DNA from: Myxococcales bacterium
GTDB taxonomy: Bacteria; Myxococcota_A; Polyangia; Polyangiales; Polyangiaceae
Length of the DNA stretch: 49,330 nt
Assembly (NCBI GenBank): GCA_025351875.1
Contig: JANXVA010000005.1
Span: 1 to 49,330 of the forward strand
Direction of reading: 5' to 3'
The notes beneath the pieces were generated by a model. That model had not been told where the DNA came from. It ran no database searches and saw nothing but the letters and a program-made list of their open reading frames with translations. The position numbers were made by a program, and so were the translations under genes. This document shows positions 1 to 8,466 of the stretch, piece after piece. The first letter of the stretch is position 1; every line of letters begins with the position of its first letter.

Positions 1-1507
1 TGTCGACGATGTAGGGAGGGTCGCAGTTGACGCGTCCGCGGACGACGGACTTGTCTCCCGTCGTCTTGGCCGTTCCCGTCGCCGGCGTCGTCGCGTGCGT
101 CGCGGTGGGGGCAGCGCTGGCGCTCGTCGCGCCGGTCACGGGCGGCGTGGCGCTCCCAGGCCTGCGGATGACCAGGGCGCTAGCGGTGTCCGGGTCCGCC
201 TCCGAAGCCGAGCCCGTCGTGCTCGGCGGAGGGGCTGACGCAGCGCCGCTCGCGCTCGGCGCCGTCGCCGCTGCTGGGGTCGCGGTCGCTGTCGCCTGCG
301 GGCTGCGGCCGAGCAGAACGGCGATCACGCCGAGCGTCACGACGAGCAGCGTGATCAGAACCGCGAATCCCGCGACGGCCATCGAGCGAGGCTTCGTCGG
401 CGGAGTGGCGATCACTCCACTCGTCGGCGGCGCGGCGTCGACCGCCGAGCTCTCCTTGTCCCGCTCAGGGAGGTTGACCGAGCCGCTCGGCATGGCGAGT
501 GGCGGCTTGGAGCGCGTGCTCGACCGCTCGATCTCGGCGACGATGCGCGCCCGTTCGTCGAGCAGCTCCCCCACGAGGTCCTGGATGCAGGCGCTCACCT
601 CCGCGTTCGACGCCGGCGGCCCGCAATGCTCCTCGAGCTCGGCGGCCATCGCGATCCCGGTCGGGTAGCGACCCTTCGCGTCGGCCATCGTCGCGCGTCG
701 AACGATCCGATCGAAGCGCCCGAGCTTCGGGTCGATCATGCTCGGCAGTTGGATCTCGTTGTGGATGATCTTCGTCAGCGCAGCGCCCTCGTTCTCTCCG
801 GCGAACATGCGCACGCACGTCAGTGCCTCGAAGAGCACGACCCCCGCGGCGTAGACATCCGCCGTGCGGGTGAGCGCCTGCGCCGAGAGTTGCTCCGGCG
901 GCATGTAGAGGACCTTGCCCTTGATGTCACCGTCGCGGGTCGTGTGGACACGCCCCGCGGCCTTCGCGACGCCGAAGTCGAGGACACGCGCGACGCCGTC
1001 CGTTCCGACGAGGACGTTCTGAGGGGACATGTCGCGATGGACGAGGCCGAGCAGCGCGCCCTTTTCGTCGACCGCCTCGTGGGCGGCATGCAGACCGTGG
1101 AGCGCGCCCGACATGATCGCCACCACGACGCGCGGCGGAAGCGGGACACCGCGGTCACGGGCCCGCCGGATGAGGCGCGAGAGCGACTCCCCGCGGATGT
1201 ACTCCATGACCAGGAGCAGCTCGTTGTCGTTCATGACGACATCGAGCGTCGAGACGACATTCGGGTGCTGGATGCGCGACGCGAGGCGCGCCTCGTCGAG
1301 GAACATCGCCGTGAAGTCCGCGTCGTGCGCGAACTGCGAATGGAGCCTCTTGATGGCGACCGTGCGCAAGAAGCCGGCGGTACCGATGAGACGTCCGAGG
1401 TGGACGGTGGCCATGCCACCCGACGCGATGGCGTCGTAAATCGCGTAGCGGTCGACGAGTAGCGGCGACTCCGAGGTCGGAGCGTTCTCGCCAGAAGCCC
1501 CTCTCAT
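1..1507 (-). CDS. Ser/Thr protein kinase, C-terminus cut by window edge
   Basis: Hanks-type kinase that would phosphorylate Ser/Thr on partner proteins; 502 codons are visible and the frame runs off position 1. Residues 20-290 hold the catalytic core: Gly loop ASGGMATV, VAIKR lysine, HRDMSPQN catalytic loop, DFG and a PPE version of APE. A Pro/Ala/Thr-rich linker with one transmembrane segment (about residues 375-400, AVAGFAVLITLLVV) follows, then the start of a periplasmic tail (CDPPYIVD), as in many myxobacterial kinases. The ATG at 1507 is chosen because TAGAAT (1515-1520) lies 7 nt upstream with no Shine-Dalgarno, which fits a leaderless mRNA. It is divergent from the RCC1 gene. Its substrate is unknown. 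Confidence 0.93.
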   Translation of the reverse strand, partial: MRGASGENAPTSESPLLVDRYAIYDAIASGGMATVHLGRLIGTAGFLRTVAIKRLHSQFAHDADFTAMFLDEARLASRIQHPNVVSTLDVVMNDNELLLVMEYIRGESLSRLIRRARDRGVPLPPRVVVAIMSGALHGLHAAHEAVDEKGALLGLVHRDMSPQNVLVGTDGVARVLDFGVAKAAGRVHTTRDGDIKGKVLYMPPEQLSAQALTRTADVYAAGVVLFEALTCVRMFAGENEGAALTKIIHNEIQLPSMIDPKLGRFDRIVRRATMADAKGRYPTGIAMAAELEEHCGPPASNAEVSACIQDLVGELLDERARIVAEIERSSTRSKPPLAMPSGSVNLPERDKESSAVDAAPPTSGVIATPPTKPRSMAVAGFAVLITLLVVTLGVIAVLLGRSPQATATATPAAATAPSASGAASAPPPSTTGSASEADPDTASALVIRRPGSATPPVTGATSASAAPTATHATTPATGTAKTTGDKSVVRGRVNCDPPYIVD

Positions 1508-1514
1508 CCGCCAA

Positions 1515-1520
1515 ATTCTA
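1515..1520 (-). promoter_or_regulatory. -10 element of the kinase gene
   Basis: TAGAAT on the minus strand ends 7 nt before the ATG at 1507, so transcription should begin at or next to the start codon. Confidence 0.55.
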
Positions 1521-1624
1521 TGCTTGTTGGGCCGCCACGACCAGCAGCAAGCCGCGCTGGGGGCCTCGCGTGAGTGGGTGTGGGCCCCCGTTTTCGCCAC
1601 GCGACGCTCGCCCGGGCGAGCTGC

Positions 1625-1630
1625 TATCCT
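1625..1630 (+). promoter_or_regulatory. -10 element of the RCC1 lipoprotein gene
   Basis: TATCCT ends 6 nt before the ATG at 1637, the usual distance from -10 to +1, with no ribosome site between. A leaderless transcript is inferred. Confidence 0.55.
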
Positions 1631-1636
1631 CCAGCC

Positions 1637-4012
1637 ATGCGCGCGCGTGTCGGCGTCGCCACGGCTCTCGTGGCGGCTGCTCTGTTTGGAGGCGCCGCGG
1701 TCGCGGCATGCGGCTTCGGCGTCGATCTCGACAATCTCTTCGGGGCGGCCGGCGACGGCGGGCTCTCGGGCGAGGGATCCGTCGATGGTGGTGACGAAGC
1801 GGGGCGGGAGGCAGGGATCCCGAGCATCGACGTGCAGCAGCTCGCCGCTGGCTACAACTTCACCTGCGGCCGGCGAATCGACGGCACGGTGATGTGCTGG
1901 GGCGAGGACACCCAGGTCGGCCGACTGGGCGACGGGCTCAAGTTCTCGTCGAGCACACCGGTCCTCGTGAAGGACGTCACCGACGCGATCGACGTGGCCG
2001 CCGGCTCCGGTCACGCCTGCGTCGTCCACAAGGCGGGCAGCGTATCGTGCTGGGGTGAGAACGCGGGTCGACAGCTCGGCGACGGGACCACGACCGACTC
2101 ACCGACTCCGCTCAACGTCGTGCAGCTCGTCGATGCGACTCAGCTCGCGCTCGGCGATGCGTTCTCGTGCGCGTTGAAGAAGGACGCGACCGTTCAGTGC
2201 TGGGGCGACAACGCGGTCGGGCAGCTCGGCGACGGCACGATGACGCCACGCTCGCAGCCTGCGGCGGTCACCGGCCTCGCCGACGTCACCCAGGTCGCCG
2301 CCGTAGAGGCGACCGCCTGCGCCGTCACGAAGGCGGGTGAGGTCTTCTGCTGGGGCAGGAACACGTCGGGTCAGGCCACCGCCCCGACTCCCGCGAACGT
2401 GCTCGCTCCCGTCAAGGTGGCTGGCCTGAGCGGCGTCACCTCGATCGGTCTCGGCGGGACCGCGAATCACTTCTGCGCGGTGCAGGGATCCGGCGCTGTC
2501 ATGTGCTGGGGCTACGGCAACTTCGGAAGTCTCGGCAACGCGAAGGGTGAAAACAGCGCTGCGCCCGTCGGCGTCCTCACCATCTCCGACGCCGTCGGCG
2601 CGACGATGGGCAGCAATCACGCGTGCGCATGGCGCAAGAGCGGCGCGGTCGCGTGCTGGGGCCTCAACAACTGGCGGCAGCTCGGCATCGGTGACACGGG
2701 GACTGCGCCCAACAACGTCTCGACGCCGCTCCCCGTCGACGGTGCCTCGGGCATCAAGCAGGTGACCGGTGGCGGCGCCCACACGTGCGCGCTCTCCACG
2801 GACGGCAAGCACATCTCGTGTTGGGGGTCGAACGTCGGCGGCACGCTCGGCCGTGGCACGCGCGTCGTCTCCGACGTTCCGGTCAAGGTGACCTCCGCGT
2901 CGTCGTTCGCGAGCCTCACGATGGGAGCGAGCCACATGTGCGGCCTCGATGCCGCCGGAGTGCTCTCCTGCACGGGCAACAACGAGCTTCGCCAGTACCT
3001 CGTGAAGACCTTCCTCGCCTCGGGAACGCCGACGGTCGCGACGGGGGCGCCCAACGCGACTCGCGCAGCCGCCGGTGACAACCACACGTGCGTCGTCGCG
3101 TCGGGGGGTCAGGTTCAGTGTTGGGGCAACGGGCAGTACGGCCACCTCGGTAACGCGCAGGGGCCCTACATCCAGGACACTCCGGTGGTCTTCATCTCGG
3201 CACCTGCGACCGACATTGGCGCGGGCGCGAGCTTCTCGTGCGCCCTTCTCGGCAGCGGAGAGGTTGCTTGTACAGGGCAGAACGACGGGCTCAAGCTCGG
3301 GTTCGATACCGGGGGAGGCAACGTCTCGACCCCTGGAATCATCGTCGCTCCGGGGGGCGGTGTGCCCGACGCCGGTCCCGACGGGGGCCCATCGCCCACT
3401 CCGCCGCTCGGCGCGACGAAGATGGCGATCAGCCGTGGCCACTCCTGTGTGCTCCGCGCGGGCGGCATCGCGACGTGCTGGGGCTACAACGGCTCTGGTG
3501 AGTGCGGTGTCGCCGTCGGCGGCGGCGCGACCTTGCCGGTCAACGTTCCCACGCTCTCGGGTCTGCAGGACGTCGCCCCAGGCGGCGGACACACGTGCGC
3601 GCTCCTCGGCGACGGAAGCGTCCGCTGCTGGGGCGCGAACAACTTCGGACAGACGACGGGCGGCATGCCGGACGGCCCGGCGCTTCGCACGCCCGACCTC
3701 GGTGGCAAGACGGCGAAGGCCATCGCCTCCGGCGAGAACCACTCGTGCGCGCTCACGACCGACGGGACCGTCCTCTGCTGGGGCCGCGGCAAAGTCGGGC
3801 AGCTGGGCAACGGCGTTCGCGCGGACGTGCCGTCGCCGGCCGCCGTCAAGAACCTCCCTGCGAACGGCAAGGCGCTCTTCGCGCGCGTCGACCGCACGTG
3901 CGCGCTGATGGAGGACGGCTCCGCGTACTGCTGGGGCAACAACCGCATCGGTGAGCTCGGTGACGGCGCCGTGATGACGACGGGCGCCGCGGCACCCGTC
4001 GTCGGGTACTAG
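1637..4012 (+). CDS. RCC1-repeat (Regulator of Chromosome Condensation 1) lipoprotein
   Basis: A 791-residue secreted protein with a lipoprotein signal ending in VAAC (Cys25). I count 14 RCC1-type repeats of about 50 residues. Twelve carry the CWG core followed by a GxLG-like turn, and two (near residues 445 and 545) have CTG instead. A second Cys about 10 residues earlier in most repeats suggests one disulfide per blade. Fourteen repeats would make two seven-bladed propellers, although a Gly/Pro/Asp linker (about residues 570-595) falls between repeats 10 and 11. RCC1 propellers usually bind proteins; the partner here is unknown. An in-frame ATG at 1574 is less likely because the -10 element and signal peptide both support 1637. 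Confidence 0.9.
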   Translation: MRARVGVATALVAAALFGGAAVAACGFGVDLDNLFGAAGDGGLSGEGSVDGGDEAGREAGIPSIDVQQLAAGYNFTCGRRIDGTVMCWGEDTQVGRLGDGLKFSSSTPVLVKDVTDAIDVAAGSGHACVVHKAGSVSCWGENAGRQLGDGTTTDSPTPLNVVQLVDATQLALGDAFSCALKKDATVQCWGDNAVGQLGDGTMTPRSQPAAVTGLADVTQVAAVEATACAVTKAGEVFCWGRNTSGQATAPTPANVLAPVKVAGLSGVTSIGLGGTANHFCAVQGSGAVMCWGYGNFGSLGNAKGENSAAPVGVLTISDAVGATMGSNHACAWRKSGAVACWGLNNWRQLGIGDTGTAPNNVSTPLPVDGASGIKQVTGGGAHTCALSTDGKHISCWGSNVGGTLGRGTRVVSDVPVKVTSASSFASLTMGASHMCGLDAAGVLSCTGNNELRQYLVKTFLASGTPTVATGAPNATRAAAGDNHTCVVASGGQVQCWGNGQYGHLGNAQGPYIQDTPVVFISAPATDIGAGASFSCALLGSGEVACTGQNDGLKLGFDTGGGNVSTPGIIVAPGGGVPDAGPDGGPSPTPPLGATKMAISRGHSCVLRAGGIATCWGYNGSGECGVAVGGGATLPVNVPTLSGLQDVAPGGGHTCALLGDGSVRCWGANNFGQTTGGMPDGPALRTPDLGGKTAKAIASGENHSCALTTDGTVLCWGRGKVGQLGNGVRADVPSPAAVKNLPANGKALFARVDRTCALMEDGSAYCWGNNRIGELGDGAVMTTGAAAPVVGY

Positions 4013-4036
4013 CTACATCGCACCGAGGCAGGCGAG

Positions 4037-5008
4037 CTACTGCGTGACGATGTCGGCCGCCGTGCGCGGGTAGAGCTCGAGGTACTTCGTGCCGGTCGAC
4101 GAGACGAAGGTCCCGAAGACACCGGTGAGCGAGGAGAACGCGGTCAGGACTGGCGTGAGTCCTGTGAACGTCGAGCCGGGCAGGAAGAATGGGCTCAAGC
4201 TCACGATGCTGGCTCCTGCATCGGCGCCGGCCTCGGGCAGCCCGCCGTCCGTCGCGTGGAAGAGCCCGAATGTCGCGGTGGGCGACGGGTCGGGCTTGCC
4301 GAGCACGCTCGCGATCTTCACGAGGAGCGGCCCATGCGTGTTCTCGTACTTGTCGAGCGTGAGGTCGGTGAGCGTGAGGCCCGAGAGCGGGACGAGCGTG
4401 TTCCCGGTCGAGGTCGTCTTCGCGCAGCCTGGAAGCTGCGTGTTCACCTGGATGAGCAGCTCGTGCTGCGCGTTGATGTCGTAACGCCAGGCGCCGCCGA
4501 GGACATCGACGCGGTCGCCCACTGCCACTGTCGTGAAGCGCGATGCAGCGGCGGCCGAGATGAACACCTTGATCGAGTGCCTGGCCGCGGCGGCGAGCGA
4601 CGGATAGGAGAGATCGGTCTGCACGAAGATCTGGCAGGCCTTGTTCGCGGTGCAGGCCGACCCCGAGATGGCGGTGACGTAGACCCCGGTCACCCACGTC
4701 TGGACGGCGACGGCTGGGTTGGCCTGCCAGATCTCGGGGATGGTCTTGGTGGTCGCGGTGGTCGGCTTCGCGTCGCACGTCGGCCACGCTGCAGCGTCGG
4801 CGTCGGTCGCGGCGTCGGTCTCCGGCTCGCCCGTGTCGGTCGCGGAGGGCGAGTCCTTCCGCGCGGAGGCGTCGGGAATTGGCGGATCGTCGCCGGCGGG
4901 CGCGCTGCTGTCGGAGCCGCAGGCGCCGCTCGCGAGCGCCGCGACCGCGCCGAGCAAGGTCGCCACGGACGCCGATCGGAAGAGGAGTGTGGCTCGCGCG
5001 TGCTTCAC
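4037..5008 (-). CDS. Lipoprotein with possible OB-fold domains
   Basis: 323 residues starting at a GTG with GGAG about 9 nt upstream. The signal peptide ends in a lipobox (ASGAC, Cys30) and is followed by a Ser/Asp/Ala/Pro-rich linker to about residue 75. The globular part has strand-rich stretches such as VTGVYVTAI, CQIFVQ, IKVFIS and VGDRVDVLGGAW, a pattern that resembles OB-fold domains of secreted proteins. Paired cysteines (SACTANKAC, QLPGCAK) suggest disulfides. I do not recognise the family and the OB-fold reading is inference. It is convergent with the RCC1 gene (24 nt gap) and may follow the cytochrome gene as a distal reader of the same transcript. Confidence 0.75.
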   Translation of the reverse strand: MKHARATLLFRSASVATLLGAVAALASGACGSDSSAPAGDDPPIPDASARKDSPSATDTGEPETDAATDADAAAWPTCDAKPTTATTKTIPEIWQANPAVAVQTWVTGVYVTAISGSACTANKACQIFVQTDLSYPSLAAAARHSIKVFISAAAASRFTTVAVGDRVDVLGGAWRYDINAQHELLIQVNTQLPGCAKTTSTGNTLVPLSGLTLTDLTLDKYENTHGPLLVKIASVLGKPDPSPTATFGLFHATDGGLPEAGADAGASIVSLSPFFLPGSTFTGLTPVLTAFSSLTGVFGTFVSSTGTKYLELYPRTAADIVTQ

Positions 5009-5029
5009 GACGACTCCATCCGTGTAGCG

Positions 5030-5198
5030 CGTGGCGGTCAGCTTGTCGATCTGGGCGACGTGGCGTTCCGTCCGGCCCCGCGTCGGCGACGACCGGCGGC
5101 GCATCGTCGCTCGTGCTCCCGCAGTGCGCCGCGGCGAAGGGCAGGCGGGTCAGGGCGAGCAAGAGCGACGCGAGACGCGGGTGCTGCACGCGATCCAT
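5030..5198 (-). pseudogene. Remnant of a lipoprotein N-terminus
   Basis: From an ATG at 5198 the minus strand encodes a signal-like stretch (LASLLLALTRLPFAAAHC) and a typical post-lipobox linker (DDAPPVVADAGPDG). The frame then drifts into the antisense pattern of the next gene. In another frame, directly before the GTG at 5008, lies QIDKLTATRYTDG, which could be a displaced continuation. A truncated and frameshifted lipoprotein gene is the simplest reading. Confidence 0.35.
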
Positions 5199-5239
5199 CT
5201 TGCGCTCTCGCACCGCGAGAAGCACTCGCGGGCGCGCCT

Positions 5240-5944
5240 TCAGCGCCGGCTGGGACGCGAGATCACGTCCGGCGGTCTCGTCGTCGGCACCGAGGTCGGT
5301 CGCGGGATCGGCACGGGTGTCGGCGGCGCCGTCGCCGTCGCCGTCGTTCGCGGCGGGGGCTTGCCCTTCGGAGTCGCCTTCGTCGTCGGCGTCGGCGCCG
5401 GCGTGGGAACGGGCGGGGGCGGGGGAGGTGGCGGGTGTTTCGCGGGCTTCCATGCCTCGGTCGAGTGGCAGTCGGCGCACTTCGTCGGGAACGTCTGGTG
5501 GTCGGGAAACGTGCTCGCCTCGTAGTCCTCCTTGTGGCAACCGACGCATGCCTTCGGCGTGCCCTTGAACGCCCAGGGCGTTCCCTTGTGGCACCACGAG
5601 CACTGGGTATCGGGTCGCCCCTTGTGTGCTCCCGTGAGCGGCCAGAAGTCGTGCTGGAGAACGTCCGGGCGCCACTCGACCTGGACGTGACACACGCCGC
5701 AGGTCGTCGGCTTCACGCCGGCGTGTGGCGGATGATTGACGCGCTCGTACTCCTCCATGTGGCACGCCGCGCACTCGCCGCCCTTGTCCGTGCCGGAGCC
5801 GGTGGCCGCGTTGAAGCGCACGGCAGCGCCGCCGTCCCCGACGGCGACCCCGGCCTCGGCTTGCCTGCTCGTGTCGGCGCCTGGCTCGCAGGCGACGATT
5901 GCGGCCGCGAGGAGGCACGCTCCGAGAATGCGCGCCGCGCTCAA
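5240..5944 (-). CDS. Five-heme c-type cytochrome lipoprotein
   Basis: 234 residues. The signal peptide ends in AIVAC (Cys19), so it is probably a membrane-anchored periplasmic or outer-membrane lipoprotein. Five CxxCH heme sites are visible: CAACH (58-62), CGVCH (82-86), CSWCH (115-119), CVGCH (133-137) and CADCH (156-160). The stretch HDFWPLTGAH is typical of the c3/c7-like multiheme proteins of Myxococcota. Residues 171-234 are a Pro/Thr-rich tail. Translation starts at TTG 5944, with AGGAGGA-type Shine-Dalgarno about 7 nt upstream, and overlaps the oxidase stop as TTGA, so the two genes are translationally coupled. It probably passes electrons in the periplasm; the NOX-like protein as donor is inference. 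Confidence 0.9.
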   Translation of the reverse strand: MSAARILGACLLAAAIVACEPGADTSRQAEAGVAVGDGGAAVRFNAATGSGTDKGGECAACHMEEYERVNHPPHAGVKPTTCGVCHVQVEWRPDVLQHDFWPLTGAHKGRPDTQCSWCHKGTPWAFKGTPKACVGCHKEDYEASTFPDHQTFPTKCADCHSTEAWKPAKHPPPPPPPPVPTPAPTPTTKATPKGKPPPRTTATATAPPTPVPIPRPTSVPTTRPPDVISRPSRR

Positions 5945-7935
5945 AACTTCTCCTCCCGGAACGTCATGCCGAGGTGCGCGCAGATGGGGCGGATCTTCTT
6001 CGCGAGGCCCGGTGGCCCGCAAAAATAGACGTCAACGGGCTCGGGCGCGTGCTGCTCGCGGATCAGGTAGAGCATCCGCTCCCAGTCGGGTTGCCCCATG
6101 TGCGTGTGCGTTCGGAGGCCAGTGACGATGTCGTCCTTGCCCGAGTCGTGGAGGACCTGACGAGCGATCTCGACCGCGAGCGCTGTCGTGTCGGCGCGAC
6201 CGGCGGTCATGCAGAGATGGATGTCGAGGAGCTGCTTCGGGTCCTCGGCCTCGAGCTCTTCGAGCAGCGCGGCGAACCACTCGAACGAGTACTGGTCCTT
6301 GTTGAGCCAGAAGAAGTGCGCCTTCGTGAGCCGGGGAGGAGTGTCACTGTTGGCGCGCAGGACGAAGCTCGCGAGGACGCTTGCGAACGGAGTCACCCCG
6401 ATGCCGGCGCCGATGAAGACCGCGAACCGCGAGTCGAAGATGTGCGCGCTCGGCGACCCGTAAGGGCCGTCGACGTACGCGTCGAAGTGCTCTTCGGTGC
6501 CGCTCGCCTCGTTGGCCTCGATGCGCCTGCGGAGCGCGGCGGTCCAGTTGCCGAGCGACCGGACGTGGAACGTGAGCGCGCCGCTCTCCTCCGCGCTGCT
6601 GATGGTGAACGGATGCCACTCGTGCCTGGCGATCGCGGGGATGCGGAGGAACGCGTAATCGCCAGGAGCCCAGGAGAAGCCTCTCGGCGGCTCGAGCTCG
6701 AGCCGCGTCACTCCCGAACGGAGCGCCTGGCTCTCGGTCACGGTCGTCTTCTGGGCGCGCCGCGAGAGGCGGAGGACGCGTTCGATCGCGAAGCCGAGGA
6801 GCGGTGCGCCCGCCCAGAAGAGGAATGAGGTCGAGTGGATGATCGCGAGGACGAACCAGACGACGTAGAGGAGGTGCGTGAAATAGAAGAGCTCGAAGCG
6901 GCTCGACCTGCGGACGATCGAGAGCGCGAACACCCACATGATCGTGATGACCAGGATCAGGAGCGAGCCGGTGAGCCCGCGCTGGGTGTGGAGGAAGAAG
7001 TGCTCTACCGAGCTCTTCGCGTGCCCGGCGAGATAGGCGCCGATGACCGCCGCGCTGTGGGCGATACCGAGGGCGACCAGCGCGTGCCCGACGATGCGAT
7101 GGAACGTGATGGCCTGGTCGACCGGCAGCACGCGCCCGAGGAACGTCGTGCGCACCCACGTGAGCACGCGGCGCATCACGGGGAGGAGCAGGATGGCTCC
7201 GTTGAAGTCGATGCACGTGCCGAGGGCGCGGCCGAGGCGCATCAGCTCGTTGCCGGGGAGGCCCTGGCGCGTGCGCGAGAGGCCGTAGGCGAGGAGCGCA
7301 ACGTTGGTCGCGATCCAGAGGACGAGGACGACGAGAGGTCCCCAGCCGTTCTCGAGGAAGGTGGACCGGAGCGCGGAAGGCGCGCCGTCGATGCGCGCGA
7401 GAATGTCCTCGTTCGGCGCGATCCATTGCGCTTCGCTGCGCGTCATCGACCGGAGGACGGCCGGGTACTTCTTGACGACGGCGTCGAATTCCCTGAAATC
7501 GATGCGCCCGTCGCGGTTCGTGTCGGCGGCGACGAAGAGCGCATTCGCGACGGCGTGCGACGTCTGCGTCGGGCGGTCGGTGACGTCGCTCTCCGAGAGG
7601 CTCATCGCGATCATGCGATAGAGCTCGTCGCGAGAGAGCGAGCCGTCTCCGTCGTGATCATGCACGCGGAAGGCGAACATGAGCTTCTCCTGATCGCTCC
7701 CGGCGATCAGCTTGCGGACGCCCTCCATGAACTCGTGCTTGGCGATGACGCCGTCAGCGTTCAGGTCGAAGGCGGCGAGCACACGGCGCGCGAGGTACTC
7801 GCTGCGGAGGCCGAGCGCCGACTGCAGCTCCTTCACGTTGATGACGCCGTCGGCGCCAGCGATGCGCGCGAACGAACGCTCCAGCGTCGCGATGAGGCGC
7901 GCATCGACGGTGACTGGGCGAGACACTCGCTGCAA
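5941..7935 (-). CDS. NOX5-like EF-hand NADPH oxidase / ferric reductase-like flavocytochrome
   Basis: 664 residues. N-terminus: one degenerate EF-hand (about 27-38) and three canonical loops at 57-68 (DLNADG), 93-104 (DHDGDGS) and 138-149 (DTNRDGR), the four-EF-hand plan of NOX5. Residues 200-385 form the ferric-reductase membrane domain, with heme histidine pairs H279/H293 and H354/H367 at the NOX spacings of 14 and 13. Then the FAD site HPFTISS (441-447), GPYGSPS, the NADPH motif GAGIGVTPF (509-517), CGPPG (639-643) and a terminal Phe (FREEKF), as in eukaryotic NOX. It should move electrons from cytosolic NAD(P)H across the inner membrane under Ca2+ control. The start is TTG 7935 next to TAGGAT; GTG 7926 is an alternative. 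It is coupled to the cytochrome gene. Confidence 0.93.
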   Translation of the reverse strand: MQRVSRPVTVDARLIATLERSFARIAGADGVINVKELQSALGLRSEYLARRVLAAFDLNADGVIAKHEFMEGVRKLIAGSDQEKLMFAFRVHDHDGDGSLSRDELYRMIAMSLSESDVTDRPTQTSHAVANALFVAADTNRDGRIDFREFDAVVKKYPAVLRSMTRSEAQWIAPNEDILARIDGAPSALRSTFLENGWGPLVVLVLWIATNVALLAYGLSRTRQGLPGNELMRLGRALGTCIDFNGAILLLPVMRRVLTWVRTTFLGRVLPVDQAITFHRIVGHALVALGIAHSAAVIGAYLAGHAKSSVEHFFLHTQRGLTGSLLILVITIMWVFALSIVRRSSRFELFYFTHLLYVVWFVLAIIHSTSFLFWAGAPLLGFAIERVLRLSRRAQKTTVTESQALRSGVTRLELEPPRGFSWAPGDYAFLRIPAIARHEWHPFTISSAEESGALTFHVRSLGNWTAALRRRIEANEASGTEEHFDAYVDGPYGSPSAHIFDSRFAVFIGAGIGVTPFASVLASFVLRANSDTPPRLTKAHFFWLNKDQYSFEWFAALLEELEAEDPKQLLDIHLCMTAGRADTTALAVEIARQVLHDSGKDDIVTGLRTHTHMGQPDWERMLYLIREQHAPEPVDVYFCGPPGLAKKIRPICAHLGMTFREEKF

Positions 7936-7942
7936 GCGCGCG

Positions 7943-7948
7943 ATCCTA
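7943..7948 (-). promoter_or_regulatory. -10 element of the NOX-cytochrome operon
   Basis: TAGGAT on the minus strand ends 7 nt before TTG 7935. No Shine-Dalgarno is visible. Confidence 0.45.
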
Positions 7949-7989
7949 GCGCCGTTCGAGCCGAAAGGCCTGCCGCTCGCGCGAAGGCC

Positions 7990-8460
7990 GTCATGTCCTG
8001 GATGACGGGAGAGCCTGGGCCGGGTGACAGGCCAGGCCCAAGTTGACCGAAGTCGTTCTCGCCCCAGCAGAGCAGGTGGTTGGATTCGTCACGCGCGCAC
8101 GTGTGCCCGAAGCCGCTCGCCATGAGGGGAAGCGCGTCCTTCGCGCCGACGCGCATCTGGATGCGCTGGGGGTCCTTCGTATTGCCGCCGACGAAGGCGA
8201 GCTGCGAGTCGTTGTTCTGTCCCCAGCAGAGGAGCGCCTTGGGCGTCACCAAGCTCGGATCGTCCACGCGGACGCACGAGTAATTCGATCCCAGCGTGAG
8301 GTCGATGGCGCCGGTGATCCCGCTCACCAGACCGGGCGAGGACGGGAGGTTCGTGCGCCCGAGCTGGAGGAAATTGTTCGCCCCCCAGCAGCAGAGCGCG
8401 GCCCCAGACGATGACGCATTCTTCGAGGACCGGAGATCGCTCGCTGCGGCGTAAGTCCCG
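7990..8460 (-). pseudogene. RCC1-repeat gene remnant
   Basis: One minus-strand frame encodes about three RCC1-type repeats: CCWGANNFLQLG, then SNYSCVRVD with LLCWGQNNDSQLA, then GHTCARDESNHLLCWGENDFGQLG. There is no signal peptide and no ATG. The homology starts directly behind the aroC stop and fades near the oxidase promoter without its own stop codon. It looks like the middle of a larger RCC1 lipoprotein like the one at 1637-4012. It fills the gap between aroC and the oxidase gene. Confidence 0.7.
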
Positions 8461-8466
8461 CGAACT

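Noticed and set aside
3846-5918. Open minus-strand frame of 690 codons
   Set aside because: Arg/His/Ala-rich composition, no domain, and it overlaps real genes in another frame; a GC-bias shadow, apart from the short lipoprotein-like signal at 5198.
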